A stretch of 64,000 nucleotides of DNA from positions 89,778-153,777 of the forward strand of contig NZ_BKAG01000016.1 of the NCBI RefSeq assembly GCF_007992435.1, in the 5' to 3' direction. The translations under genes were made by a program, and so were the position numbers. Origin of the DNA: Prosthecobacter gellanilyticus. GTDB taxonomy: Bacteria > Verrucomicrobiota > Verrucomicrobiia > Verrucomicrobiales > Verrucomicrobiaceae. Under the pieces are notes generated by a model, which saw only the letters and a list, made by a program, of their open reading frames with translations, did not search any database and had not been told where the DNA came from. Shown in pieces: positions 1 to 8,640 of the stretch. Position 1 is the first letter of the stretch, and each line of letters opens with the position of its first letter.

Positions 1-1
1 T

Positions 2-2473
2 GATGCCGAGGGCGACTGGTCACCGAATGGCACGAAGATGGTCTTCGCGAGCAATCGCCGAGCCTATGACAAGGAGCTCTCGAAAGAGGACAAGGAGCGG
101 CTGAAGATCGACAAGCAGTACTTCATGGACATCTACATCGCCGATGCGGATGGCACGAATGTGAAGCAGCTCACCGATGTGCCGGGCTATGATGGCGGAC
201 CGTTTTTCAGCGCCGATGGCAAGAAGATCTGCTGGCGGCGCTTCACGCCGAAGGGCGATGTGGCCGAGGTGTGGACCATGAACATCGACGGCAGCGACCA
301 GAAGCAGATCACCAAGCTGGGAGCGATGAGCTGGGCGCCGTATTTCCACCCGAGCGGCGAGTATCTCATCTTCACCACGAACCTCAACGGCTTCGCCAAT
401 TTCGAGCTCTACATCGTGGATGCCGCCGGCAAGCGCGAGCCCGTGCGCGTGACCACTACGGATGGTTTTGACGGCCTGCCGGTCTTCACCCCAGATGGCA
501 AGAAACTTGCCTGGACCAGCGGTCGCACCGCAAATGCACAGAGCCAGATCTTCATGGCGGAATGGAATCATGAAGCCGCGAAAAAGGCCCTGGAAACCAG
601 CGGCCCCGCCAAGGAGGACAAGGTCGCCAAGACCGCCCAGGCACCGGACGCAAGCCTAACCAAGGGTGAGATCACTCCGGAGGACATGCGCCAGCATGTG
701 ACGTATCTCGCGAGTGATGAACTGGATGGTCGTCTGACCGGCACGGAAGGCGAGAAACTGGCCACGCAGTATGTGGCAGATGTCTTCAAGAAGATCGGGC
801 TGCAACCCTATGGTGATGAGGAGTGGTTTGAACCCTTTGAGTTCACCGCAGGAGTGGCTTTGGGCGAGGGTAACAAGCTCGTGCTCACCGGTGGTGATGC
901 CGCTGAGCTGAAGGCGGATGTGGACTGGCGCCCGCTGTCGTTTTCCCAGCTCGGTGAGATCAAGCCGAGCAGCATTGTCTTTGCCGGATACGGCATCGAG
1001 ACACCGGATGAAGCCACCGGCAATGATGGCAAGAAACTGGAGACCTACAGCAGCTACGCGCACCTGGATGTTAAGGACAAGTGGGTCATGGTCCTGCGCT
1101 ATCTGCCCGAGGGCATCAGCAAGGAGCGTCGCGATGACCTGGTGCGCTATGCGAGCCTGCGCCACAAGGCGCTGGTGGCCCGGCAGAAGGGCGCGAAAGG
1201 GCTGATCTTTGTCAGCGGGCCTAACAGCAAGGTTGCCAACCAGCTCGTGCCCATGAGCTTCGATGCCTCTCTCGCGACCTCCGGCGTGGCAGCGATCAGC
1301 ATCACCGATGCGCTGGCGGACAAGCTGCTCAAACCGGCCGGCAAGACGATCAAGGAACTCCAGGACAAACTGGACACCGGAGATCTCATGGGCGGTATTG
1401 ACTGCGCAGGACTCACCCTGGCGGCGACGATCGACATCCGTCAGGAAAAGAAGACCGGCCGCAATGTGCTGGGCGTGCTGCCTGCGAAGGACAAGCCTGA
1501 TCCGCATGTGGCGCCGCTCATTGTTTGCGCGCACATCGACCACCTCGGCAGCAAGGGCGGCGGCAACTCACGCGCGAAGGGCGATGACCTGAACAAGATC
1601 CACCACGGCGCGGATGACAACGCCAGCGGTGTGGCCGGTGTGATCGAGATCGCCCAGTATCTGGCGGACCAGAAGAAGCAGGGGAAGATCAAGCTGACGC
1701 GTGATGTGATCTTTGCCGGATGGAGCGGTGAGGAGCTGGGCCTGCTGGGCAGTAATCACTACGTCGAAGCTTTGGCGAAGATGTTCCGCGGCGATCCGAA
1801 CGGCAAGCTGACCGGCATGTTCGCCGCCTGCCTGAACATGGACATGATCGGCCGCTTTCAGAAGACGCTGGTGCTTCAGGGCGTGGGCTCCAGCTCCATC
1901 TGGGCCAAGGAAATCGAGAAGCGCAACGCACCGATCGGCCTGCCGATCACGACGCAGAACGATGCGCACCTGCCGACCGACAGCACCACCTTCTATCTGC
2001 GCGGCATCCCGACGCTGAATGCCTTCACCGGCAGTCATGAAGACTATCATCTGCCGAGCGACACAGCGGACAAGATCGACTACGAGCACGCGGCAAAGAT
2101 CGCGAAACTCATGGGCCTGATCGCCCGCGGTGTGGCGACCTCGGACACGAATCCGGATTATGTGACCATGGAAGCCCCTAAGAACCAAGGCACCCGTGGC
2201 GGCATGCGCGCCTATCTGGGCACCATCCCCGACTATGCGCAGGGTGACACGAAGGGCGTGAAGCTCAGCGGTGTCTCACCCATCGGACCTGCCGCGAAAG
2301 CAGGCGTGAAAGGTGGCGATGTCATCGTGAAGCTCAGCGGCAAGGATGTGCTGAACATCTATGACTACACCAGCCTCATGGGCGAGCTGAAGATCGGCGC
2401 CGAGACGACCATCACCGTGCTGCGTGACGGCAAAGAGGTGGAGCTGAAGGTGACACCGGGGTCTCGCGAATGA
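2..2473 (+). CDS. TolB-like propeller / M28 zinc aminopeptidase / PDZ protein (5' truncated)
   Basis: The reading frame is open from base 2, so the start lies outside the window. The visible 823 residues have three parts. The first 190 or so contain TolB/WD40-like propeller repeats (WSPNGTKMVF, FFSADGKKICW, FHPSGEYLIF, FTPDGKKLAW). The centre is an M28 peptidase, probably with an inserted PA-type lid: HIDHLG, HHGADDNASG, WSGEELGLLGS, NMDMIGR and GSHEDYHLPSD supply the His/Asp/Glu residues expected for two zinc ions. The last 85 or so residues form a PDZ domain (SPIGPAAKAGVKGGDVIVKL). Family knowledge suggests a secreted or periplasmic aminopeptidase; the signal peptide would lie upstream and cannot be seen. 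It converges on the DUF1549 gene, with a hairpin between them. The substrate is unknown. Confidence 0.88.
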   Translation, partial: DAEGDWSPNGTKMVFASNRRAYDKELSKEDKERLKIDKQYFMDIYIADADGTNVKQLTDVPGYDGGPFFSADGKKICWRRFTPKGDVAEVWTMNIDGSDQKQITKLGAMSWAPYFHPSGEYLIFTTNLNGFANFELYIVDAAGKREPVRVTTTDGFDGLPVFTPDGKKLAWTSGRTANAQSQIFMAEWNHEAAKKALETSGPAKEDKVAKTAQAPDASLTKGEITPEDMRQHVTYLASDELDGRLTGTEGEKLATQYVADVFKKIGLQPYGDEEWFEPFEFTAGVALGEGNKLVLTGGDAAELKADVDWRPLSFSQLGEIKPSSIVFAGYGIETPDEATGNDGKKLETYSSYAHLDVKDKWVMVLRYLPEGISKERRDDLVRYASLRHKALVARQKGAKGLIFVSGPNSKVANQLVPMSFDASLATSGVAAISITDALADKLLKPAGKTIKELQDKLDTGDLMGGIDCAGLTLAATIDIRQEKKTGRNVLGVLPAKDKPDPHVAPLIVCAHIDHLGSKGGGNSRAKGDDLNKIHHGADDNASGVAGVIEIAQYLADQKKQGKIKLTRDVIFAGWSGEELGLLGSNHYVEALAKMFRGDPNGKLTGMFAACLNMDMIGRFQKTLVLQGVGSSSIWAKEIEKRNAPIGLPITTQNDAHLPTDSTTFYLRGIPTLNAFTGSHEDYHLPSDTADKIDYEHAAKIAKLMGLIARGVATSDTNPDYVTMEAPKNQGTRGGMRAYLGTIPDYAQGDTKGVKLSGVSPIGPAAKAGVKGGDVIVKLSGKDVLNIYDYTSLMGELKIGAETTITVLRDGKEVELKVTPGSRE

Positions 2474-2496
2474 CGCGGGACTTTTGATTCATGATT

Positions 2497-2521
2497 CTTG
2501 AATCCTGATTCAGGAATCAAG
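2497..2521. terminator. Palindromic hairpin between convergent genes
   Basis: An almost perfect 25-base palindrome: CTTGA and TCCTGA arms pair with TCAGGA and TCAAG around a single A/A mismatch and a one-base centre. It lies 23 bases after the stop of the peptidase gene and overlaps the stop codon of the minus-strand gene. There is no strong T tract, so a bidirectional terminator role is inferred from position. Confidence 0.5.
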
Positions 2522-4037
2522 GGATGAACATGAACTCCTTGGTGTTCAGGAGCGCCCAGGCAATGTCTTCGGGGGAGGCCGTGTTTTCGGCGATGGAAGC
2601 GAGCTCCTGCCCGGAGGGTTTGCGACCTAACAAATTTAAAAATAAGTCCTCAGCGCTGCCTGCTTGAGGGGATTTGGGGTGGATGGAGCCACCATGGATC
2701 ATGAGACGGGCAATCTCATGGGAGATCGGGGTGGAGCTGGAGGCTGCCCACTCACGATTGCCGCGGCCCAAGAAATGAAGGGGATGAGCAGCGGGCGAGA
2801 CTTGGGAAAGTTCACCCGCGTTCTCCGCGGACAAAGTGCTCCAGATGACTTCGGCAGGAAGGCGGCGGATATGGGGAGCGGGAGCGAGGTAGCAGCCGTT
2901 CCAGCTCACATTGTAGGCGATGCTAGTGCGCTGGTAGGCCTCTGTGCAAGCGAGGATACGCTGAAACTCACCGATGCGGCCGCCTGTGCGGAGGAACTCA
3001 TCCGTAAGCGCTTTGACAGGGATGGAAGATTCGTCGGGACTGTAGAGCTCGGTATCGATCCAGGTGATGTTCTGGCGCGTGCCTTCACCGAAGCAGTTGC
3101 TGCTTATTTTGCCGATGACCTTCGGGTGCACATCATGCCATGGTGTTGCTTCAGACACACCTCCCAGAGCAGGATTGATCAGCATGCCGGGCATGCCGAA
3201 CATGTGGCTCCAGAGGCGCAGAGCAGCCACCCTGGCATAACGATGGCTAGGTTCATGAATGATCCAGCCGGCAACCAGCTTGCGTGTCTCCTGCCCCTCT
3301 GCAATCGAAGGCAGTTTGTCGCGAGTCAGCGGCAGCAGCTTCGGCTTCACGACGTCTCCGGGACTGGCATCATTATAAGCGTAGTCCTTCGGCAGCTTGA
3401 ACTGGCCAGCCTTGTCCGGTGACACAAAGCAGGCCGCAAATTCATAAGCCTGGCGCTGGGTTGCGTCTGCGTAGGGGTGATCATGGCAGAAAGCACAATG
3501 CAGATCTGTCCCAAGCACAGCAAAGGCAACGGCGGATCCTGAACGCAGTGGGTTGTCTGCGTCCCGGCGGCTGAGATAGGTGCCGCTGACCATGTGCTGG
3601 ATGACTTGATCAAAGGGCAGATCATCACGCGCTGCCTGCCGCAGCCAGGAGACGGTCTCCGCATCGTCTTCGACACGAAAGAGCTCGGCCAGCATCTGGA
3701 AGCGAGCTTCGGCAGCAGCGGGCTCTTTCACCAGAGCATCGGTTAGGCGAGCACGTTTGCCGGGACTGGAGTCGGCGAGGAAGGCGCGTGCTTCTTCCGC
3801 CCTGGGCAGGCGGCCCGCGAGGTCCACACAGGCCCGGCGGAGGAAGGTGGCATCATCCGCAGCGGACGGCAGCGTGGGGAGCGGTGTGTGATTCGGCTTC
3901 TGCCGGCTTTTCTGAACGAGATCATACTCGGCCATCAGAGCGGCATCGATGCGGGCCTCGGGGCTTTGTCTCTTCTGCAGAAGAACAAGAGCCAGGGCCA
4001 GCAAGATCAAGATACCCAGCGGCAGGCGAGTTTTCAT
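2517..4037 (-). CDS. DUF1549/DUF1553 (PSCyt2/PSD1-type) membrane-anchored protein
   Basis: 506 residues. A short N-terminal hydrophobic segment (LGILILLALALVLL) suggests a membrane anchor or uncleaved signal. FLRRACVDLAGRLPRAEEA is the start of a DUF1549 domain, and the CAFCHDHPYAD motif near residue 179 matches the CxxCH(D)HP signature of that family. The C-terminal half (LRLWSHMFGMPGMLINP, LTDEFLRTGGRIGEF) looks like DUF1553. Such proteins are abundant in Planctomycetes and Verrucomicrobia and often sit beside a DUF1501 gene; here no DUF1501 gene is adjacent (the nearest is about 44 kb away). The biochemical role is unknown; involvement in extracellular polymer degradation has been proposed for the group. 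The CxxCH could bind haem, but this is not shown. Confidence 0.8.
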   Translation of the reverse strand: MKTRLPLGILILLALALVLLQKRQSPEARIDAALMAEYDLVQKSRQKPNHTPLPTLPSAADDATFLRRACVDLAGRLPRAEEARAFLADSSPGKRARLTDALVKEPAAAEARFQMLAELFRVEDDAETVSWLRQAARDDLPFDQVIQHMVSGTYLSRRDADNPLRSGSAVAFAVLGTDLHCAFCHDHPYADATQRQAYEFAACFVSPDKAGQFKLPKDYAYNDASPGDVVKPKLLPLTRDKLPSIAEGQETRKLVAGWIIHEPSHRYARVAALRLWSHMFGMPGMLINPALGGVSEATPWHDVHPKVIGKISSNCFGEGTRQNITWIDTELYSPDESSIPVKALTDEFLRTGGRIGEFQRILACTEAYQRTSIAYNVSWNGCYLAPAPHIRRLPAEVIWSTLSAENAGELSQVSPAAHPLHFLGRGNREWAASSSTPISHEIARLMIHGGSIHPKSPQAGSAEDLFLNLLGRKPSGQELASIAENTASPEDIAWALLNTKEFMFIP

Positions 4038-4110
4038 GCTGACCTAACGGGCAGAGCCACGACACGATTAGAGTCGAATCACAAGAGTGACTCTTGGCTG
4101 CGCGTGTCAG

Positions 4111-5238
4111 CTATTTTTCCATTGTCGCGATCACCGCTTCGGCGGCACGGCGATAGGCTCCGCCTTCACCGAGGGTGGCGACGACATCCGCGAGGTCTTT
4201 TTCCAAAGCGGCGCGGCGATCGTGATCGGTGAGCAGGCTCGCCATCTCAGCGGCGAGTGAATCACTGGTGAGCTCGGCCTGCACGAGTTCACGCACGACA
4301 TCACGTTTTGCGAGAATGTTCACGATGCCGATGCGCTCGATCTTCACCACCAGCTTCGCGGCCATGTAGGTGAGCTGGTTCACGTGATAGACCAACGCAT
4401 ACGGCAGGCCAAAACAGGCGGCTTCCAGTGTGGCAGTACCACTTGCCACAGCGCCGACCTGACAGCGCTGCATCAGATCATAGACAGTGCCGACTTCGAT
4501 CCAGGCTTTCGCCTCCGGCATGGCCGCAGCCTCCGCCATGTCACGCATCTGCTGCGCGAGGCGCTCGTTCGCGGCGGAGGCCACAAAGCGCGCGTTGGGC
4601 ACCTGCAGACGAATGGCCTTCGCGGCCTGAAGCATCGTGGGGAAAAGCTTCCTCACCTCGTTCAGGCGGCTGCCAGGAAACCAGCCCACGAGATTCGGTT
4701 CGCGCTTCCACTCCCGGCGCAGCGAATGCACGCGGTCCACCATGGGATGCCCGCCGAAGACGGTCGGCAGGCCGCTCTTCTCATAGAAATCTTTTTCGAA
4801 GGGGAAGATGCAGATCATGAGGTCCAGCACCTTGGCCATCACTTTCACACGACCTTTCTTCCAGGCCCAAACCTGCGGGCTGATGTAGTAGATGATCTTG
4901 CCCGTGTAGCCACCGGCGCGCACGGCCTTGGCGAGGCGCAGGTTAAAACCCGGGTAATCCACCAGCACCACGGCATCGGGTCGCTCACGCAGGATCTGCT
5001 CCGTGGAGGAGGTCATCTTGCCTTTGAAGTAGGAGTACATCTTCAGCACCTCCCACAGGCCCACCACACCCGCCTTCTCCACCCAGTCCTCGATCCCCTG
5101 CCCTGCGGCCTCGCGCATGCGCTGGCCGCCGAGTCCGGTGAAACGCATCTCCGGTTGCAGGGTCTGCAGTTCGCGGATCAAACCGGAAGCATGGGTGTCC
5201 CCGCTGATCTCTCCGGCAATGATGTGAAGATGGGGCAT
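4111..5238 (-). CDS. lpxB: Lipid-A-disaccharide synthase
   Basis: 375 residues, close to the usual 380. LpxB joins UDP-2,3-diacylglucosamine and lipid X to make the lipid A disaccharide at the cytoplasmic face of the inner membrane. Diagnostic motifs are GEISGDTHASGLI near the N terminus, GLGGQRM, VLVDYPGFNLRLAKAV, YYISPQVWAWKKGRV, FPGSRLNEVRKLFP and ASGTATLEAACFGLPYALVY. The frame stays open upstream to 5289, but homology begins at MPHLHIIAGEISGD, so the ATG at 5238 was chosen. It is monocistronic here; the rest of lipid A synthesis is not in the window. Its presence shows a lipopolysaccharide-bearing outer membrane. Confidence 0.95.
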   Translation of the reverse strand: MPHLHIIAGEISGDTHASGLIRELQTLQPEMRFTGLGGQRMREAAGQGIEDWVEKAGVVGLWEVLKMYSYFKGKMTSSTEQILRERPDAVVLVDYPGFNLRLAKAVRAGGYTGKIIYYISPQVWAWKKGRVKVMAKVLDLMICIFPFEKDFYEKSGLPTVFGGHPMVDRVHSLRREWKREPNLVGWFPGSRLNEVRKLFPTMLQAAKAIRLQVPNARFVASAANERLAQQMRDMAEAAAMPEAKAWIEVGTVYDLMQRCQVGAVASGTATLEAACFGLPYALVYHVNQLTYMAAKLVVKIERIGIVNILAKRDVVRELVQAELTSDSLAAEMASLLTDHDRRAALEKDLADVVATLGEGGAYRRAAEAVIATMEK

Positions 5239-5402
5239 GAAGGAAATTTCGGGGGGCTGAAGGGGAACGGCACGATACAAAGCCATCACCGGGAAGGGTC
5301 AACCCACACAGAGGCTTTTTTTTGGTGCGTTCCTAAACGGCGTGTCTATCATCGCGCCGCTTCCACGAAAAAAGCACCCCAGAACTCTGCGCAACCACCA
5401 TC

Positions 5403-6431
5403 ATGAGCAACTCCGCACCCAAACTCCATAACGCGATGTGGCCCGGCCTCGTCGGCAAAGGCGACGGCGAAGGCCAGGAACCCCCGATCAGTCTCGAGCA
5501 CATGCTCGACCTCACCGCCGCTGCGGACGTGAACGGCCAGAAATTTGAGGGCATCGACTACTTCCTTTTCCATCCGCACACCGACCCGAACGCCAGTGAT
5601 GACGAGATCAAGCGCATCGCGGATCTCATCGCCTCCAAAGGTTTCGTCGTCGGTTCCCTCGTGGCGCCTGTGTGGCCCGGCACCGTGGGTGACTCCTCCA
5701 TGGGTGATGACGCCCAGCAGCAGAAGTTCCTCGATGCGGTGAAGGTCGCCTGCCGCATCGCCAAGGTTTTCAACAACCACGGCATCCGCAAATACGGTGT
5801 CATCCGCATCGACTCCGCCGAGTTCGGCATCGCCAAATGGCGTGAGAACCCGCAGGCCAACACCGCTCGCATCATCGACACCTTCAAGAAGGCCGCGCAG
5901 ATCGCCAAGGACAATGGCGAGCGCCTCGCCGCTGAAGGTGAAATCTGCTGGGCAGGCATGCACTCCTGGAAGGACATGCTGGATGTGCTGGAAGGCGTGG
6001 GCATGCCCGAGTCTCTCGGCTTCCAGGCTGACCTGGCCCACACCTACCTCTACACCCTCGGCTACAATGCTCCTGAGCATGCCCTTCTGAAGGAAGGCTA
6101 CAGCGAGGCCGAGTTCTACGCCGCTTATGAGAAGATGACGGATGCTCTGCGCCCCTGGACCATCGACTTCCACGTGGCTCAGAACGACGGCACCGTGCAC
6201 GGCGCCGGCAGCCACGACAAGACGGGCAAGCACTGCCAGGCGGATGATCCGAACGGCAAGCTCGACATCGTGAAATGCGCTGGCTACTGGCTGAAGGACG
6301 CTCCTTCCCGCGGCATCAAGCACATCTGCTGGGATGGCTGCATGTTCCCGAACGCCGTGCTCGAAACACCGAAGACCTGGAACACCATCCTGGACACCAT
6401 GATCAAGGTGCGCAACTCGCATGGCTGGTAA
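5403..6431 (+). CDS. Sugar phosphate isomerase/epimerase-like TIM-barrel protein
   Basis: 342 residues without a signal peptide. The sequence fits the xylose isomerase-like (AP endonuclease 2) TIM-barrel superfamily: likely metal-binding positions are the Glu in [12 protein letters not shown], the Asp and His in FQADLAHT, and the His in [14 protein letters not shown]. Related proteins isomerise or epimerise sugars, or act on inositol-type substrates; the substrate cannot be read from sequence. It is divergent from lpxB and ends in a strong Rho-independent terminator, so it is probably a single-gene unit. Codon use is strongly biased to C/G third positions, which hints at good expression (inference). 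Confidence 0.82.
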   Translation: MSNSAPKLHNAMWPGLVGKGDGEGQEPPISLEHMLDLTAAADVNGQKFEGIDYFLFHPHTDPNASDDEIKRIADLIASKGFVVGSLVAPVWPGTVGDSSMGDDAQQQKFLDAVKVACRIAKVFNNHGIRKYGVIRIDSAEFGIAKWRENPQANTARIIDTFKKAAQIAKDNGERLAAEGEICWAGMHSWKDMLDVLEGVGMPESLGFQADLAHTYLYTLGYNAPEHALLKEGYSEAEFYAAYEKMTDALRPWTIDFHVAQNDGTVHGAGSHDKTGKHCQADDPNGKLDIVKCAGYWLKDAPSRGIKHICWDGCMFPNAVLETPKTWNTILDTMIKVRNSHGW

Positions 6432-6468
6432 GCCGCGACACTTCCGCATCATTGGTTAGCTCATCTTT

Positions 6469-6499
6469 AGCCCCGCTGGTCACCCGGCGGGGCTTTTTG
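6469..6499 (+). terminator. Rho-independent terminator
   Basis: The stem AGCCCCGC (6469-6476) pairs perfectly with GCGGGGCT (6487-6494), with an inner GG/CC pair in the loop, and is followed by a T run. It lies 38 bases after the stop of the TIM-barrel gene. Confidence 0.9.
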
Positions 6500-6536
6500 T
6501 TGGCTTGACCTCGGGATCTCTAACCGGTCATGATGC

Positions 6537-6971
6537 ATGTCTATTCTCCCGCCTATGGACACTGGCTCTTTGCTTGATCTCTCTCTGCCTCCGGACAGCC
6601 CGAGCAACACGCCTCTCCGCCCCACACGACTGGCCAAATGGGGAGCATGGCTGCAGCTGGCACCGTTGATCGGAGGCTTTTTCACCTCTTTCGCCATGGT
6701 GAGGGTCTTTTCCCACATCAGTGCCACGGGTGAACTGCGCGACAAGGAGGCAGGCGACCCCGCCAAATTGAGTGAAGGCATCGGCTGGGCCTTGATGGGC
6801 ACTCATATCGGTCTTGTCGTGAGCCTGGTCGGTTGCATCCTGCTCTGCCTCGCGATTTTCAAGCAGGGCAGCCAGCCGCTATGGGTGAAGATTTTGTTCG
6901 GCATTTCCACCATCCCTGCCCTGGCCGCTCTTCAGATGCTGGTCTTTCTGCTGGCTCGAGCAACGGCCTGA
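6537..6971 (+). CDS. Small membrane protein with three hydrophobic segments
   Basis: 144 residues; not recognised with certainty. After about 35 polar residues there are three likely membrane helices (APLIGGFFTSFAMV, ALMGTHIGLVVSLVGCILLC and ILFGISTIPALAALQMLVFL). The second resembles the helix around the conserved segment of ExbB/TolQ/MotA proton-channel proteins, but the usual length and partner genes (exbD, tonB) are missing, so that link is only a guess. A second ATG at 6555 is an alternative start. It converges on the next gene with an 18-base gap. Confidence 0.65.
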   Translation: MSILPPMDTGSLLDLSLPPDSPSNTPLRPTRLAKWGAWLQLAPLIGGFFTSFAMVRVFSHISATGELRDKEAGDPAKLSEGIGWALMGTHIGLVVSLVGCILLCLAIFKQGSQPLWVKILFGISTIPALAALQMLVFLLARATA

Positions 6972-6989
6972 GACATCCCGCAAGCGGTA

Positions 6990-7382
6990 TCATGGCCGTC
7001 GCGGATGCAGCCCCTTCACCAGCCAGACGACCAGCAGGAAGACGGAGATCAGCACCAAGCTGGTGATGTTTTCACGCCATGAAGGCGGGAACACAAGGAC
7101 GTAGCCCGCATCCTTCACCAGGGCCGCGAAACTGGAGACGCAGAAGGGCATGAGGAAGAGACGAAACATGACCCATGGATCCATCCTCACGCGCGGCCCG
7201 ACGGAGGACTGCGTGCTGATGATCAGCGCCAGGCCGATGATGCCACTCAGGCCCAGCGAGGTTAACCAAATGCGTGGCGTGGGATCAAAGTGATTCACCA
7301 CACTCAACGACCACCAGATGAAGTAGCACCAGAGGATGGTACGGCCTGTGGAGAGATTCTGCAGGTAGCGGAAGAGAGGCAT
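6990..7382 (-). CDS. Hypothetical four-helix membrane protein
   Basis: 130 residues with about four hydrophobic segments (ILWCYFIWWSLSVV, LTSLGLSGIIGLALII, MFRLFLMPFCVSSFAALV and TSLVLISVFLLVVWLV) and a basic tail (KGLHPRRP). No family was recognised. It ends 18 bases from the convergent small membrane gene and starts about 68 bases from the end of rnd on the same strand, so it could be read from the coaE-rho-rnd transcript. Confidence 0.6.
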   Translation of the reverse strand: MPLFRYLQNLSTGRTILWCYFIWWSLSVVNHFDPTPRIWLTSLGLSGIIGLALIISTQSSVGPRVRMDPWVMFRLFLMPFCVSSFAALVKDAGYVLVFPPSWRENITSLVLISVFLLVVWLVKGLHPRRP

Positions 7383-7449
7383 GCGGGTCGGGTGGAGACT
7401 GGTTCCTCATGCCTGAAGAAGCGTCAACCGTGCCAGACAAGCCATTGCA

Positions 7450-8640
7450 TCAATCAGCTGGCTCCGTGCCATTCCTGCCAGCAACAGAAACCTCCGACAT
7501 GACGGGACGCAGGAGGGCTTCCTGCCATTCCATCAGCGGGTTCTCCGTGGCCGGGTCGACAATGAGCTGCTCAAGGTCACTGCGTGAACCGAGCAGGCTG
7601 CCTTCGACATCAAGGCCGAGGGCGATCTCATCACGCTTCGTGCAGAGCTTGTCCACGGCATCGCGCTGGCTGTCGGTCATGCGGCTCTTCACGCGCTTCA
7701 GGCGCTGCGGCCATGAGGCCTGACCTGCACGGAAGACAGCGGCGACAAGGTCATGAAACTCTTTCTTCCAGCGGGGGCGCCAGCCTCCGGGAGGATTCAT
7801 CACGCCACCGAGCTCGAAGGCCTCCGCGTAGGAGACCATCTGCTTGTTCGACATGATGCGGTAGCATGGGATGTCACGCTCCTGGGCGATGCCCTCACGC
7901 CACTCCCACATGGCCTTCAAGATGGCGAGGCCCTTGGCATTCAAGCGGCCGCTGCCCTGCACACGCCAGGGGTCTTCACGCGGTGCCATGCTGCGCTGCG
8001 CCACTTCCTTCTGAAGGGCTCCACAGCTCTGCTCAAACCAGGACACGCGGTTCTTGGACCGCAGGATGGCCAGAAAATGATCCGCCACCTGGAGGAGGTA
8101 GCGCACATCATCCACGGCATAGGAAAGCATGTGCACTGGCAGCGGACGGCGGCTCCAGTCCGCCTTCTGCGGGGCCTTGCAGATGGTCAGGCCTAACACA
8201 TTTTGCAAAAGAGCAGCCAGGCCGAACTGGCGTGCGCCGGCGAGACGGGCGGCAATCTGCGTGTCACGGATCATGCGCGGCTCCCAGTTGTAGGTCCGGC
8301 GCAGCATGGTCAGGTCATAGTCCGCGCCATGGAACCACAGCTCATAGCGGTCCAGCAGAGCCAGCAGCGGGCTGACATCGGCAATCGCCAGAGGATCCAC
8401 CAGCGCGAAACGGCCACCACAGGCCACCTGCAGGAGGCAAAGTTTCTCGTGGTAGTGATGCAGGGAGTCCGCCTCGGTGTCCAGGCACACGCGGGTTTCG
8501 CCCGTGGCCTGGAGATGCGCCTCGCTGTCCTTCACCCACGTCTCAAGATGCTCCGGGGTGGAGATGAACTCGAAGTCTGCGACTGGCGTGACTTCCACAC
8601 TTGGAGTTGGGCTGCTGATGACCTCGCTCATCGGATTCAC
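7450..8640 (-). CDS. rnd: Ribonuclease D-like 3'-5' exonuclease with HRDC domain
   Basis: 396 residues. The DEDD exonuclease motifs are clear: LDTEADSLHHY (DxE), FHGADYDLTML and the Exo III motif LSYAVDDVRYLLQVAD. KAPQKADWSRRPL is the usual RNase D signature. The C-terminal half (LAILKAMWEWREGIAQERDIP, read in two parts around residue 250) is HRDC-like. Family role: 3' trimming of tRNA precursors and other structured RNAs in the cytoplasm. The start is GTG at 8640, overlapping the rho stop codon as GTGA; an ATG at 8631 is an alternative. The overlap implies translational coupling with rho. Confidence 0.9.
   Translation of the reverse strand: MNPMSEVISSPTPSVEVTPVADFEFISTPEHLETWVKDSEAHLQATGETRVCLDTEADSLHHYHEKLCLLQVACGGRFALVDPLAIADVSPLLALLDRYELWFHGADYDLTMLRRTYNWEPRMIRDTQIAARLAGARQFGLAALLQNVLGLTICKAPQKADWSRRPLPVHMLSYAVDDVRYLLQVADHFLAILRSKNRVSWFEQSCGALQKEVAQRSMAPREDPWRVQGSGRLNAKGLAILKAMWEWREGIAQERDIPCYRIMSNKQMVSYAEAFELGGVMNPPGGWRPRWKKEFHDLVAAVFRAGQASWPQRLKRVKSRMTDSQRDAVDKLCTKRDEIALGLDVEGSLLGSRSDLEQLIVDPATENPLMEWQEALLRPVMSEVSVAGRNGTEPAD

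Noticed and set aside
656..1543. Long minus-strand open frame opposite the M28 peptidase
   Set aside because: Low-complexity, Arg/His-rich translation without domain signatures; it mirrors the codon bias of the sense gene.
6537..6971. Assignment as ExbB/TolQ
   Set aside because: Only one helix resembles the family and no ExbD or TonB gene is adjacent, so it was left as an unnamed membrane protein.
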